A DNA stretch of 64,000 nt from Thermomonas paludicola (GTDB taxonomy: Bacteria; Pseudomonadota; Gammaproteobacteria; Xanthomonadales; Xanthomonadaceae): contig NZ_CP093311.1 of NCBI RefSeq assembly GCF_024498955.1, positions 1,612,001 through 1,676,000 on the forward strand, written 5' to 3'. The translations under genes and the position numbers were made by a program. Position 1 is the stretch's first letter. Every line of letters starts with the position of its first letter. Below, piece after piece: positions 48,451 to 57,246 of this stretch. Under the pieces are notes generated by a model, which was given only the letters and a program-made list of their open reading frames with translations, did no database searches and was not told where the DNA came from.

Positions 48451-48471
48451 ATAGGAATTGTTCTCAATTTT
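48451..48471 (-). promoter_or_regulatory. Predicted Fur box upstream of feoA
   Basis: Read on the minus strand, AATTGAGAACAATTCCTAT matches the Fur half-sites TGAGAA and a near TTCTCA copy, with an inner palindrome AATTG-TTCT-CAATT on the plus strand. It stands 24-44 bp before the feoA start, in a place to block its promoter under iron-replete conditions. It may also affect the divergent liuC gene. Confidence 0.6.
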
Positions 48472-48519
48472 AGCACTGCTGCCTGCCGGTATGATGTGGG
48501 GATTGCCTCCGGGGAGCCG

Positions 48520-49317
48520 ATGGATTCGCGCATGAGCCAAGCCCTGCAACTGCACCGCGCCGGCCCCGTTGCCCGCTTGCGGATGACCCGCGCACAGGTG
48601 CACAACGCCTTCGACGCCGGCCTGATCGCCGACATCACCCATGCGCTGGACGTGGTCGCCGCCGACGCCACCCTTCGCGTGCTGGTACTGGAAGCCGAAG
48701 GCGCCTCGTTCTCGGCGGGCGCCGACCTGAACTGGATGCGCGGCATGGCCGCGGCCGGCGAAGCGGAGAACCGCGAGGACAGCCTCGCCCTCGCCCGGCT
48801 GATGCGCACGCTGGACGAACTGCCCAAACCCACCATTGCGCGCGTGCAGGGCGCGGCCTTCGGCGGCGGCGTCGGCCTGGTCGCTTGCTGCGACATCGCC
48901 ATCGGCGTGCCGGAGGCGAAATTCGGCCTGACCGAAAGCAGGCTGGGCCTGTTGCCGGCGGTGATCTCGCCGTATGTCATTCAGGCGATCGGCGCGCGCC
49001 AGGCACGCCGGTATTTCGCCAGCGCGGAAATGTTTGATGCCGCCGAGGCCCTGCGCATCGGCCTGCTCCACCAGGTGGTGGACGGTGACGCGCTGGAGGC
49101 GGCAGTGGACCGGCAAATCGGTTTGCTGCTGAAGGCCGGCCCGCTTGCCGCCGCCGGCGCCAAGCAACTGGTGCGCGACGTTTGCGCGCACACCGACGGC
49201 GCACGCCACGATGCCGACAATGCCGCCTTGATCGCCCGCTTGCGGGTGTCCGCGGAAGGTCAGGAAGGGCTGTCTGCCTTCCTCGACAAGCGCAAGCCGA
49301 ATTGGATGACCCCCTGA
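48520..49317 (+). CDS. liuC: Enoyl-CoA hydratase family, probable methylglutaconyl-CoA hydratase
   Basis: Crotonase-fold enzyme of about 265 residues. The ATG at 48520 follows GGGGAG; 48532 and 48496 are alternatives. Oxyanion-hole motifs FSAGADLNWMRGMAA and GAAFGGGVGLVACCDIAI, catalytic Glu region FGLTESRLGLLPA. Placed immediately before liuD and liuE, it most likely hydrates 3-methylglutaconyl-CoA in leucine breakdown. liuA and liuB are not adjacent here. Confidence 0.87.
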   Translation: MDSRMSQALQLHRAGPVARLRMTRAQVHNAFDAGLIADITHALDVVAADATLRVLVLEAEGASFSAGADLNWMRGMAAAGEAENREDSLALARLMRTLDELPKPTIARVQGAAFGGGVGLVACCDIAIGVPEAKFGLTESRLGLLPAVISPYVIQAIGARQARRYFASAEMFDAAEALRIGLLHQVVDGDALEAAVDRQIGLLLKAGPLAAAGAKQLVRDVCAHTDGARHDADNAALIARLRVSAEGQEGLSAFLDKRKPNWMTP

Positions 49318-51311
49318 TGTTGCACACCATTTTGATCGCCAACCGTGGCGAGATCGCCTGTCGCGTGATTCGCACCGCACGCAAGCTCGGCATCCGCACC
49401 GTGGCCGTGTTTTCCGAGGCCGATGCCGACGCCCAGCACGTGCGGCTGGCCGACGAGGCGCACTGCATCGGCGGGCCGCGCCCGCAGGACAGCTACCTGC
49501 GCGGCGACGCCATCCTCGACGTGGCGCTGAACACCGGCGCCCAGGCGATCCATCCGGGCTACGGTTTCCTCAGTGAAAACGCCGACTTTGCCGACGCGGT
49601 GAAAGCGGCCGGCATCGCCTTCATCGGCCCCTCTGGCGCGTCGATGCGCAAGATGGGCAGCAAGGCCGGGGCCAAGGACTTGATGGCTGCCGCCAACGTG
49701 CCGGTGGTTCCCGGCTACACCGGTGCAGACCAGTCGCCGGACGTGCTGCAGCGCGAAGGCGACCGCATCGGCTACCCGCTGATGATCAAGGCCGCGCACG
49801 GTGGCGGCGGCAAGGGCATGCGCATCGTGCGCAGCAGCGAAGAATTCGCCGGCAACCTGCAAAGCTGCCAGCGCGAAGCCGCCAGCGCCTTCGGCCGCGA
49901 CCGCGTGCTGCTGGAGCGCTACATCGAGCATCCGCGGCATATCGAAATCCAGATTTTCGGCGACACCCATGGCAACGCGATCCACCTGGGCGAGCGCGAA
50001 TGTTCGGCGCAGCGGCGCTATCAAAAAGTGCTGGAGGAATCGCCCTCGGCGTTCCTCACGCCAGAACTGCGCGCGGCGATGGGCGCGGCGGCGGTGCAGG
50101 CGGCGCACGCCATCGACTACGCCAACGCCGGCACGGTGGAGTTCATCGTCGCGCCGTCGGGCGAGTTCTTCTTCATGGAGATCAATACCCGCCTGCAGGT
50201 GGAACATCCGGTGACCGAAAAGGTGACCGGCCTCGACCTGGTCGAATGGCAGCTGCGCATCGCCGCCGGCGAGCCCCTGCCGCTGGCACAGGACGCCATC
50301 GCCCAACGCGGCCACGCGATCGAAGTGCGGCTGTACGCGGAAGACCCGGACGCCGGCTTCCTGCCGGGCTCCGGCACCTTGCACACCCTGCACCTGCCGC
50401 GGCCATCGCAGCATGTGCGAATCGACTCCGGCGTGATCGAGGGCGACACCGTCACCATTTTCTACGACCCCATGATCGCCAAGCTGATCGTCTGGGACGA
50501 CGATCGCCCGCGCGCGCTGGCGCGGTTGCGTGAAGCGCTGGCGCAGTGCCGGATCAGCGGACCGAAGTCGAATATCGCGTTCCTCGAGCGACTGGTGCGA
50601 CACCCGGCCATTGTCGATGCCAGCATCGATACCGGCTATCTGGACCGCCACCTGGACGAATTCCTGGCGCCGGCGGCCGTTGACGCGACGCTGCTGCTGG
50701 CCGCCGCGACGGCGTATCTGCTGACGCAGGAATCGGACGCGATGGCAGCGTCCGCCGGCTCCAGCGACCCCGGCTCGCCCTGGGCCAACACCGACGGCTG
50801 GCGACTGGGCCACGGCGGCGCAAGGCGACTGGCGTTCGCCCACGGCGGCCAGCGGATCGAGCTGCGCGCGCGCGGTCACGCCGGCAGCTACCATATCGAA
50901 CTCGCCGACGGCAGCCACCAGGTCGACGGCGCGCGCCTCAGCGATGGTGAACTGAGCCTGCGCATCGACGGCGCGATGCTGCGCTTGCGGGCGAACTGCG
51001 ACGCCCGGGATGTACTGGTGCATGACGGCCGCCAGCGCCTGCATGTGCAGGCGGAAGCGCTGTACCACCACGAGAGCGGCGCAGACGCCGCCGCCGAACA
51101 CAGGATCCGCGCGCCGATGCCCGGGCGCGTGGTGCTGGTGCAGGCGAAGGCTGGCGACGCGGTGAACGCCGGCGACGTGGTGCTGGTGCTGGAGGCGATG
51201 AAAATGGAACTCGCGCTGAAAGCCCCGCGCGATGGCGTGGTGGCGGAATTGCGGGCACAGGCCGGTGATTTCGTCGAAGCCGATGCCGTGCTGGCCACGC
51301 TGGAGCAATGA
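49317..51311 (+). CDS. liuD: Methylcrotonyl-CoA carboxylase biotin-containing subunit
   Basis: 664 residues from the ATG at 49317, which shares a base with the liuC stop. Biotin carboxylase region (MLHTILIANRGEIACRVIRT, ATP-grasp loop AAHGGGGKGMRIV, EMNTRLQVEHPVTE-like MEINTRLQVEHPVTE), a BT-like linker, and a C-terminal biotinyl domain with the target Lys in VLEAMKMEL near residue 629. The genomic partner LiuB (carboxyltransferase) is not in the window. Liu context favours methylcrotonyl-CoA over acetyl- or propionyl-CoA. Confidence 0.92.
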   Translation: MLHTILIANRGEIACRVIRTARKLGIRTVAVFSEADADAQHVRLADEAHCIGGPRPQDSYLRGDAILDVALNTGAQAIHPGYGFLSENADFADAVKAAGIAFIGPSGASMRKMGSKAGAKDLMAAANVPVVPGYTGADQSPDVLQREGDRIGYPLMIKAAHGGGGKGMRIVRSSEEFAGNLQSCQREAASAFGRDRVLLERYIEHPRHIEIQIFGDTHGNAIHLGERECSAQRRYQKVLEESPSAFLTPELRAAMGAAAVQAAHAIDYANAGTVEFIVAPSGEFFFMEINTRLQVEHPVTEKVTGLDLVEWQLRIAAGEPLPLAQDAIAQRGHAIEVRLYAEDPDAGFLPGSGTLHTLHLPRPSQHVRIDSGVIEGDTVTIFYDPMIAKLIVWDDDRPRALARLREALAQCRISGPKSNIAFLERLVRHPAIVDASIDTGYLDRHLDEFLAPAAVDATLLLAAATAYLLTQESDAMAASAGSSDPGSPWANTDGWRLGHGGARRLAFAHGGQRIELRARGHAGSYHIELADGSHQVDGARLSDGELSLRIDGAMLRLRANCDARDVLVHDGRQRLHVQAEALYHHESGADAAAEHRIRAPMPGRVVLVQAKAGDAVNAGDVVLVLEAMKMELALKAPRDGVVAELRAQAGDFVEADAVLATLEQ

Positions 51312-52210
51312 GCATGTCTCTTCCCGCAGAGGTCCGGATCGTGGAAGTCGGCCCGCGCGATGGCCTGCAGAACGAGAAAATCGATATCGGCACCGCCAAC
51401 AAGATCGACCTGATCGACCGGCTTGCGCAGGCGGGCCTGCGCAGCATCGAGGCCACGGCGTTCGTCAGCCCGAAATGGGTGCCGCAGATGGCCGATGCCA
51501 GCGCCGTGCTGGCCGGCATCGCCCGCCGGCCCGGGGTGTCATATCCGGTCCTGGTGCCGAACGAGCAAGGGTATGAGCGCGCCCGCGCCGCCGGCGCAGA
51601 CGAGATCGCGGTCTTCACCGCCGCATCCGAAGCATTCAGCCTGAAGAACACCAACGCCAGCATCGAACAGTCGCTTGACCGCTTCCGGCCCGTGCTGGAC
51701 CGGGCCAGGCACGATGGCGTCAAGGTGCGCGGCTACGTGTCCACCGTGCTGGGCTGCCCCTATCAGGGCGACGTCCCGCTGGCCGATGTGGTGCGGGTGG
51801 CGCGCGCGCTGCACGCCATGGGCTGCTACGAAGTGTCGCTCGGCGACACCATCGGCATCGGCACCCCGGTCAAGGCACGGCGGATGCTCAAGGCCGTGGC
51901 CGCCGACGTGCCGATGCAGGCGCTGGCGGTGCATTTCCACGACACCTACGGCCAGGCGCTGGCCAACGTATTGGCCTGCCTGGAAGAAGGCGTGGCGGTG
52001 GTGGACAGTGCCGTGTCGGGCGCCGGCGGCTGCCCGTATGCGAAAGGCGCCAGCGGCAACGTGGCCAGCGAGGACGTGGTGTACATGCTGCACGGCATGG
52101 GCATCCGCACCGGCATCCAGCTCGATCTGCTGGTCGAGACCGGCCGCTGGCTGGCCGGATTGCTGGGCCGCGAGACCGACAGCCGCGTTGGCCGGGCATT
52201 GGCAAAATGA
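51308..52210 (+). CDS. liuE: Hydroxymethylglutaryl-CoA lyase
   Basis: Last step of leucine catabolism: HMG-CoA to acetoacetate and acetyl-CoA. 300-residue TIM barrel with VEVGPRDGLQNEK near the N-terminus (catalytic Arg/Asp), metal-binding His pair in AVHFHDTYGQAL, and the flexible loop Cys in SGAGGCPYAKGASGN. Overlaps liuD by 4 bp and the c-di-GMP gene by 4 bp. Confidence 0.95.
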   Translation: MSMSLPAEVRIVEVGPRDGLQNEKIDIGTANKIDLIDRLAQAGLRSIEATAFVSPKWVPQMADASAVLAGIARRPGVSYPVLVPNEQGYERARAAGADEIAVFTAASEAFSLKNTNASIEQSLDRFRPVLDRARHDGVKVRGYVSTVLGCPYQGDVPLADVVRVARALHAMGCYEVSLGDTIGIGTPVKARRMLKAVAADVPMQALAVHFHDTYGQALANVLACLEEGVAVVDSAVSGAGGCPYAKGASGNVASEDVVYMLHGMGIRTGIQLDLLVETGRWLAGLLGRETDSRVGRALAK

Positions 52211-54768
52211 AGCAGCCTGCGGCTACGGACAAGCACCTGCCGACGCCGCTGGCGCAGCTTGACCATGCGCTGGAAGCCCTGCAGCACGCCCGGCAGACGC
52301 CCGACTTCCCGCTGAATTGCGACGCCGTGCTGGACAATCTGCAACACGCACTGGTGCGCGCACGCGGCGCACTGGCCACCGGCCTGGAAAATTACCGGGC
52401 GCTGTTTGACGCGGTGCCGGATCCGGTGAGCATCATCAGCCGCGAAGGCGTGGTGCTGGATCTCAATCGCGCCAGCATCCGCGCCTACGACCGCGCGCGC
52501 GAGGCCATCGTCGGCCAGCACCTGCGCGTGTTGAACCCGGACTTGCCGAAGGATTTCCTGGCCCCGGTACTGGACATCATCGACCGTGGCGAAACCCACG
52601 TGGCGCAATCCACGAACATCCGCGCCGACGGCAGCCGCTTCCCGGTGGAAGTGCATTCGGCGCGGCTGCGGCTTGCCGACCAGGACACCATCGTGGCGGT
52701 GGCGCGCGACCTCAGCGCACGCCAGGAAGCCGAGGCGCGCTACTGGAGCCTGGCGGAAAGCATCGACCAGGCCATCACCCTGCACGAGGCCAACGGCCAC
52801 AGCGACTTCATGAACGCGGCGGCAGCGCGCATTTTCGGCCAGCAAGCCGATGGCGCACCACAGGCCAATCCGGATTGGAGCGACTGGATGCTCGTGGACG
52901 AGCAGGGGCGGCCGCTGCCGCCCGAGGCGCATCCGGCGCAGCGCGCCCTGCGTGAAGGGCACACGATTTCCAGCGAAGTGATCGGCCTGTTCCACCGCAA
53001 GACCAAGCGATTGGTGTGGCTGTCGGTAACCGCGATCCCGCAGTTTTCCCCGGGCTCCACCCGCGCCGGGCACGCGCTTGCGATCAGCAGCGACATCACC
53101 GGCCTGCAGCGTGACAAGACCCTGTTCCGCCGCGTGCAGGAATTGGCGCAAATCGGCGGCTGGCAATGGGATCGCGGCAGCGGCGAGCTGTACCTGAGCA
53201 GCGAGGCCATCCACATCCTCGGCGCGGCCACCCCGCCGCGCACGATGGATGCAGTCCTGGCCTGCCTGATCGAGGACGATCGCCAGCAACTGCGGCACAC
53301 GCTTCGCACGATTTCCGACGGCACCGGCTTCGACCTCGAGCTGCAGGGGCAGCAGATGGATGGCACCCCGTTCTGGGCGCGCATGATCGGCGAACCCGAT
53401 CCGCACGACCCTGGTCACACCCGCTTCAGCGGCACCCTGCAGGACATCACCGAGCGCAAACGCGCCGAAGAAGACCTGCGCCTGCAAGCACAGACCGATG
53501 CGCTGACCGGGCTGCTGAACCGCGACGCCATCCTTGCCCACATCGCGGTTCGGCTGGACGCTGCCGCAGGCCCGAACCTGGCCGTGCTGTACATCGACCT
53601 GGATCGCTTCAAGATCGTCAACGATGTCCTGGGCCACGATGCCGGCGATCACCTGCTGGTGGAAGCGGCCCACCGCATCCGCCAGTCGGTGGCGGGCGAA
53701 GGCCTGATTGCCCGCTTCGGCGGCGACGAATTCCTGGTGATCTGCCAGATCGCCGATGATGAATCCCGTTCCGAACGCCTGGCGCTGCAAATCCAGAAGT
53801 CGTTCAACACCCCGTTCCGGCTGGGCAAAGACGAATTCAAGGTCACCACCAGCATCGGCATTGCCCGCGCACCCAGCGATGGCGACACGCCCAGGCAGCT
53901 GATCCAGAGCGCCGACGTGGCGATGTACGACAGCAAGCGCCGACACCGCAACGGCTATCAGGCATTTTCGGCCAGCCTGGCCAGCCGCCAGCAGGAGCGC
54001 CTGCAGGTGGAAACCCAATTGCGGCGGGCGCTGGACAATGGCGAGTTCCACCTCGTCTATCAACCGCAGGTGGATTTGCGCACCGGCCGCTTCCTGTCCG
54101 CAGAGGCGCTGTTGCGCTGGAACAATCCGGTGCTCGGCGCCATGCCGCCGGATCGATTCATCAGCGTGGCCGAGACCACCGGCGAGATCGTCCGCATCGA
54201 CCACTGGGTGCTGCAGGAAGCCTGCGCGCAGATGCGCCGCTGGCAGGAGCAAGGGCTGCCGATCCAGCACGTGGCGGTGAACATCTCCTACCACCAGTTT
54301 GCAGGCGAAGACCTGGCGCGCAGTATCGAACGCTCGCTGCAACAAGCCGGGCTTCCAGGCCATGCGCTGGAGCTGGAGATGACCGAACGCGTGCTGATCG
54401 AGGACTCCAGCGACACCCTGCGCACGCTTGCCGAGCTTCGTGCGCTTGGCGTGCAATTGTCGATCGACGATTTCGGCGAAGGCTACAGCGCGCTCCACTA
54501 TCTGCGCCGCCTGCCCATCCATACGCTCAAACTGAGCCATGGCTTCCTGAAGGGCGTGCCCGGCAATCCCTCCGACGTGGCGATCTGCCAGGCGGTTGCA
54601 GGCATCGCCAGCAGCCTGAAGCTCGGCATCGTTGCCGAAGGTGTCGAAACCGAGTTGCAGCGCGATTTCCTGCTGCGCCTGGGGGTCACCGTCGGGCAGG
54701 GGTTCCTGTTCTCGCCCGGCGTGCTGCCAGGCGAATTCGCCCGCCGCATGCTCGCCCAGCAGGATTGA
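52207..54768 (+). CDS. PAS-GGDEF-EAL cyclic-di-GMP signalling protein
   Basis: 853 residues, cytoplasmic. PAS domains at about 60-175, 185-300 and 305-425; GGDEF domain with intact ARFGGDEF near residue 505 but no RxxD inhibition site before it; EAL domain with SAEALLRW near 632, VNISYHQF, EMTERVLIED, SIDDFGEGYSALHYL and IVAEGVETE. The residues expected for phosphodiesterase metal binding are present, although the usual KID is K-L-S. Could make or degrade c-di-GMP. The start overlaps liuE by 4 bp. Confidence 0.9.
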   Translation: MKQPAATDKHLPTPLAQLDHALEALQHARQTPDFPLNCDAVLDNLQHALVRARGALATGLENYRALFDAVPDPVSIISREGVVLDLNRASIRAYDRAREAIVGQHLRVLNPDLPKDFLAPVLDIIDRGETHVAQSTNIRADGSRFPVEVHSARLRLADQDTIVAVARDLSARQEAEARYWSLAESIDQAITLHEANGHSDFMNAAAARIFGQQADGAPQANPDWSDWMLVDEQGRPLPPEAHPAQRALREGHTISSEVIGLFHRKTKRLVWLSVTAIPQFSPGSTRAGHALAISSDITGLQRDKTLFRRVQELAQIGGWQWDRGSGELYLSSEAIHILGAATPPRTMDAVLACLIEDDRQQLRHTLRTISDGTGFDLELQGQQMDGTPFWARMIGEPDPHDPGHTRFSGTLQDITERKRAEEDLRLQAQTDALTGLLNRDAILAHIAVRLDAAAGPNLAVLYIDLDRFKIVNDVLGHDAGDHLLVEAAHRIRQSVAGEGLIARFGGDEFLVICQIADDESRSERLALQIQKSFNTPFRLGKDEFKVTTSIGIARAPSDGDTPRQLIQSADVAMYDSKRRHRNGYQAFSASLASRQQERLQVETQLRRALDNGEFHLVYQPQVDLRTGRFLSAEALLRWNNPVLGAMPPDRFISVAETTGEIVRIDHWVLQEACAQMRRWQEQGLPIQHVAVNISYHQFAGEDLARSIERSLQQAGLPGHALELEMTERVLIEDSSDTLRTLAELRALGVQLSIDDFGEGYSALHYLRRLPIHTLKLSHGFLKGVPGNPSDVAICQAVAGIASSLKLGIVAEGVETELQRDFLLRLGVTVGQGFLFSPGVLPGEFARRMLAQQD

Positions 54769-54776
54769 TCCACGCC

Positions 54777-55274
54777 ATGCCGAACCGCCACGCAATCCGC
54801 CCGATCCACCCCGACGACGATGCGGCCATGGCCGCTGTCATTCGCACGGTCATGCCGGAATTCGGCGCCACCGGCAGCGGATTCGCCATTGCCGATCCCG
54901 AAGTGGACTGGATGAGCCGCGCCTACGCGGAGCCGCGCCACGCCTATTTCGTGCTGGAGCGCGACGGCCGCGTACTCGGCGGCGCCGGGGTGGCACCGCT
55001 GGCCGGTGGTGACGCGGGCACCTGCGAACTGCGCAAGATGTATTTCCTGCCCGAAGCGCGTGGCAGCGGCGCTGGCGCAGCGATGATGACGCGCTGCCTG
55101 GAGGCCGCCCGCAGTGCCGGCTTCACCCACTGCTATCTGGAAACACTGACCGGCATGGATGCCGCCATGCGCCTGTACGAACGCAGCGGCTTTCGCCGCA
55201 TCGACCGCCCGATGGGCGCCACCGGACACGGCGGCTGCAACCGGTTCTACCTGCTCGATCTCGCTTCGCCGTAG
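54777..55274 (+). CDS. GNAT-family N-acetyltransferase
   Basis: 165 residues from the ATG at 54777; a TTG at 54765 is an alternative. Acetyl-CoA loop in KMYFLPEARGSGAGAAMM (R/Q-x-x-G-x-A/G), C-terminal AAMRLYERSGFRRIDRP typical of GNAT. Substrate unknown. It follows the c-di-GMP gene by 8 bp. The downstream flank holds the long inverted repeat. Confidence 0.87.
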   Translation: MPNRHAIRPIHPDDDAAMAAVIRTVMPEFGATGSGFAIADPEVDWMSRAYAEPRHAYFVLERDGRVLGGAGVAPLAGGDAGTCELRKMYFLPEARGSGAGAAMMTRCLEAARSAGFTHCYLETLTGMDAAMRLYERSGFRRIDRPMGATGHGGCNRFYLLDLASP

Positions 55275-55277
55275 TCC

Positions 55278-55393
55278 GCGCCGGGCCTGCCGTCGGGGGC
55301 TGCTCGCGGCTCAATGCGAACGTCCTGTTCGATATCGCCGACGTGCGCCATCCATGGCGCACTCTACGCAGCCCCCGACGGCAGGCCCGGCGC
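55278..55393. repeat. Perfect 26-bp inverted repeat with 64-bp spacer
   Basis: 55278-55303 and 55368-55393 are exact reverse complements (26 bp each), beginning GCGCCGGGCCTGCC. The spacer contains CGAAC-GTCCT-GTTCG (about 55317-55331) and the 8-bp palindrome TGCGCCAT-CC-ATGGCGCA (55344-55361). The unit fills the intergenic gap between the GNAT gene and the SDR gene. It could fold as a long RNA stem with inner hairpins or be a non-autonomous mobile element. Confidence 0.9.
55344..55367 (-). repeat. GTAG-headed REP/SMAG-like palindrome
   Basis: On the minus strand the sequence begins GTAG at 55367, then AG and the 8-bp palindrome TGCGCCAT-GG-ATGGCGCA. A GTAG head before a stem-loop is the mark of the SMAG/REP repeats of Stenotrophomonas and Xanthomonas, mobilised by RAYT transposases. 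It sits inside the 26-bp inverted repeat; a second GTAG begins at 55271 on the plus strand. Confidence 0.6.
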
Positions 55394-55442
55394 TCCTCGC
55401 TGTTTCGGTAAAATCGCCGTTTTCCCGCCCGCAGGAATCCCC

Positions 55443-56213
55443 ATGCAGCTTGCATCCACCCGCGCCGTCATCACCGGCGGCGTTTCCGGCCTCGGCTTCG
55501 CCGTCGCCCAGCACCTCGTCGCCCACGGTGGCAAGGTCGCCCTGTTCGACGTCAACGAAGACAAGGGCGCCGCCGCCGTGGCCGAGCTGGGCGACGCCAA
55601 CGCCCGCTTCTTCAAGACCGATGTCAGCAACGAGGAGCAGGTGGCCGCCAACGTGGCCGCCGCCAGGGACTTCCTCGGCGGGCTGAACGCCACCATCAAC
55701 TGCGCCGGCATCCTGGGCGCGGGCCGCATGCTGGGCAGGAACGGGCCGATGCCGCTGGCACAGTTCCAGACCACGGTGATGGTCAACCTGGTCGGCAGCT
55801 TCAACGTCGCCAAGGCCTGCGCCGAGCTGATGCAGCACAACGAGGCCGGCATCGACGGCGAGCGCGGCGTGATCGTCAACACCGCTTCGGTGGCCGCCTA
55901 CGAAGGCCAGATCGGCCAGGCCGCCTACTCGGCGTCGAAGGGCGGCGTGGTCGGCATGACCCTGCCGATGGCGCGCGAACTGGCGCGTTTCGGCATCCGC
56001 GTGATGACCGTGGCGCCGGGCGTGTTCTGGACACCGATGGTGGACGGCATGCCGGACGACGTGCAGGCCGCGCTGGCCGCGTCGATCCCGTTCCCCTCGC
56101 GCCTGGGCCAGCCACAGGAGTACGCCGACCTGGTGGCCTACATCCTCACCAACCCCTACCTCAATGGCGAAACCATCCGCCTGGATGGCGCCACCCGGCT
56201 CGCGCCGAAGTGA
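55443..56213 (+). CDS. Short-chain dehydrogenase, 3-hydroxyacyl-CoA dehydrogenase (HSD10) type
   Basis: 256 residues from the ATG at 55443, with CAGGAA upstream and GGTAAAAT near 55418 as possible -10. NAD motif [15 protein letters not shown], Asp in [19 protein letters not shown], catalytic YSASKGG and [11 protein letters not shown]. The insertion [23 protein letters not shown] (landmark) is typical of HSD17B10-like enzymes acting in isoleucine/fatty acid breakdown. It overlaps the next gene by 4 bp. Confidence 0.88.
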   Translation: MQLASTRAVITGGVSGLGFAVAQHLVAHGGKVALFDVNEDKGAAAVAELGDANARFFKTDVSNEEQVAANVAAARDFLGGLNATINCAGILGAGRMLGRNGPMPLAQFQTTVMVNLVGSFNVAKACAELMQHNEAGIDGERGVIVNTASVAAYEGQIGQAAYSASKGGVVGMTLPMARELARFGIRVMTVAPGVFWTPMVDGMPDDVQAALAASIPFPSRLGQPQEYADLVAYILTNPYLNGETIRLDGATRLAPK

Positions 56214-56509
56214 CCGGCAACGGCTCGCGCGCGGAGCGCTGGGTCGCCACCCGCTGGCCGGCCATCCGCGCACGCGGCCGTTGGCGTTTCGTACTGGTGC
56301 GCGGCGTGGCAATCTGGGGCGGCGTCATGTTCGCGGCGATGGCCGCGCTGATGGCATACCGCTTCGGCATTCATCATCCGCGCCTGCCGCTGCTTGTGGG
56401 CATCGCCCTCCCCCTGTGCGCCATTGGCGGGCTGGCGTGGGGACTGCTGACCTGGTTCCTCAACGAGCGCATCCATCATGCGCTCACTACCTCAAAAGAC
56501 ATCCCATGA
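56210..56509 (+). CDS. Small membrane protein, two helices (GTG start)
   Basis: 99 residues, starting with the GTG at 56210 that overlaps the SDR stop (GTGA). Basic N-terminus, then two hydrophobic helices (about 29-50 and 59-82) joined by [11 protein letters not shown]. No ribosome site is visible, so translation probably depends on coupling to the SDR gene. Its stop overlaps the efpL start by 4 bp. Unknown function. Confidence 0.65.
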   Translation: MTGNGSRAERWVATRWPAIRARGRWRFVLVRGVAIWGGVMFAAMAALMAYRFGIHHPRLPLLVGIALPLCAIGGLAWGLLTWFLNERIHHALTTSKDIP

Positions 56510-57072
56510 AGGCTTGTGACATCAAGAAAGGCAACGTCGTCGAGTTCAACAACGGCGTGTACCAGATCCGCGACATCGAACGCAGCTCGCCGCAGGGTCG
56601 CGGCGGCAACGTGCGCTTCCGCTTCGTGATGTATTCGATCCCCGGCGGCATCAAGCTGGACTCCAGCTTCGACGGCGACGACGAACTGCGCGAGGTGGAC
56701 ATGAGCCGGCGCCAGGTCACCTACTCGTACAAGGATGGCGATGCCTTCGTGTTCCTCGACGACGAGGACTACACCCCTTACATGCTGGACGCCGACGTCA
56801 TCGGCGAGGCCGCCGGTTATATCGTCGATGAACTCACCGGCATCTACGTGCAGTTGATCGAAGACGCCCCGGTGGCGATCCAGCTGCCGCAGTCGGTGGC
56901 GATGGAAGTCATCGAAACCCCGCCGGAACTGAAGGGCGGCACCGCCACCAAGCGGCCGAAGCCGGCCAAGCTGAGCACCGGCATCGAAATCATGGTGCCG
57001 GAATACATCGGCACTGGCGAGAAAGTGTGGGTCAACACCACCACCGGCGAGTTCGGCGGGCGCGCGGACTAA
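56506..57072 (+). CDS. efpL: EF-P-like protein EfpL (YeiP)
   Basis: 188 residues from the ATG at 56506. Three OB-like EF-P domains with [20 protein letters not shown], the tip loop SPQGRGGN, and the C-terminal PATLSTG-like [20 protein letters not shown] and GEFGGRAD end, which match E. coli YeiP (190 aa) rather than EF-P. The loop has Arg rather than a modified Lys, as in EfpL. Relieves ribosome stalling on certain motifs. 34 residues of alternate upstream frame are non-coding. Confidence 0.93.
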   Translation: MKACDIKKGNVVEFNNGVYQIRDIERSSPQGRGGNVRFRFVMYSIPGGIKLDSSFDGDDELREVDMSRRQVTYSYKDGDAFVFLDDEDYTPYMLDADVIGEAAGYIVDELTGIYVQLIEDAPVAIQLPQSVAMEVIETPPELKGGTATKRPKPAKLSTGIEIMVPEYIGTGEKVWVNTTTGEFGGRAD

Positions 57073-57079
57073 AGTGGAT

Positions 57080-57112
57080 GCCCGCCATCCCTGCGCGGGC
57101 GGGGATGGCATC
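57080..57112. terminator. Alternative hairpins after efpL
   Basis: GCCCGC (57080-57085) can pair with GCGGGC (57095-57100), or GCCATCCC (57084-57091) with GGGATGGC (57102-57109); the two stems share bases and exclude each other. They start 8 bp after the efpL stop and precede the restriction-modification operon by about 140 bp. No U-tract. The rest of 57113-57246 shows only an AAGGA ribosome site at 57232-57236 for mod. Confidence 0.4.
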
Positions 57113-57246
57113 CGGCGCCTCCGGCACGCACGCCCAGCGCGACATTCCCGCATGGATGGGCGGCAGCGAACAAGCCCGTTCGCAGCCGCTGCGACGGCCC
57201 GCCCGCAAACTGCCCCACTTCACCACGCCGCAAGGACCGCCCCGCA

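Noticed and set aside
51946..54795. 949-codon minus-strand frame opposite the PAS-GGDEF-EAL gene
   Set aside because: Arg/Gln/Ala/His-rich shadow; the plus strand has all the domain motifs.
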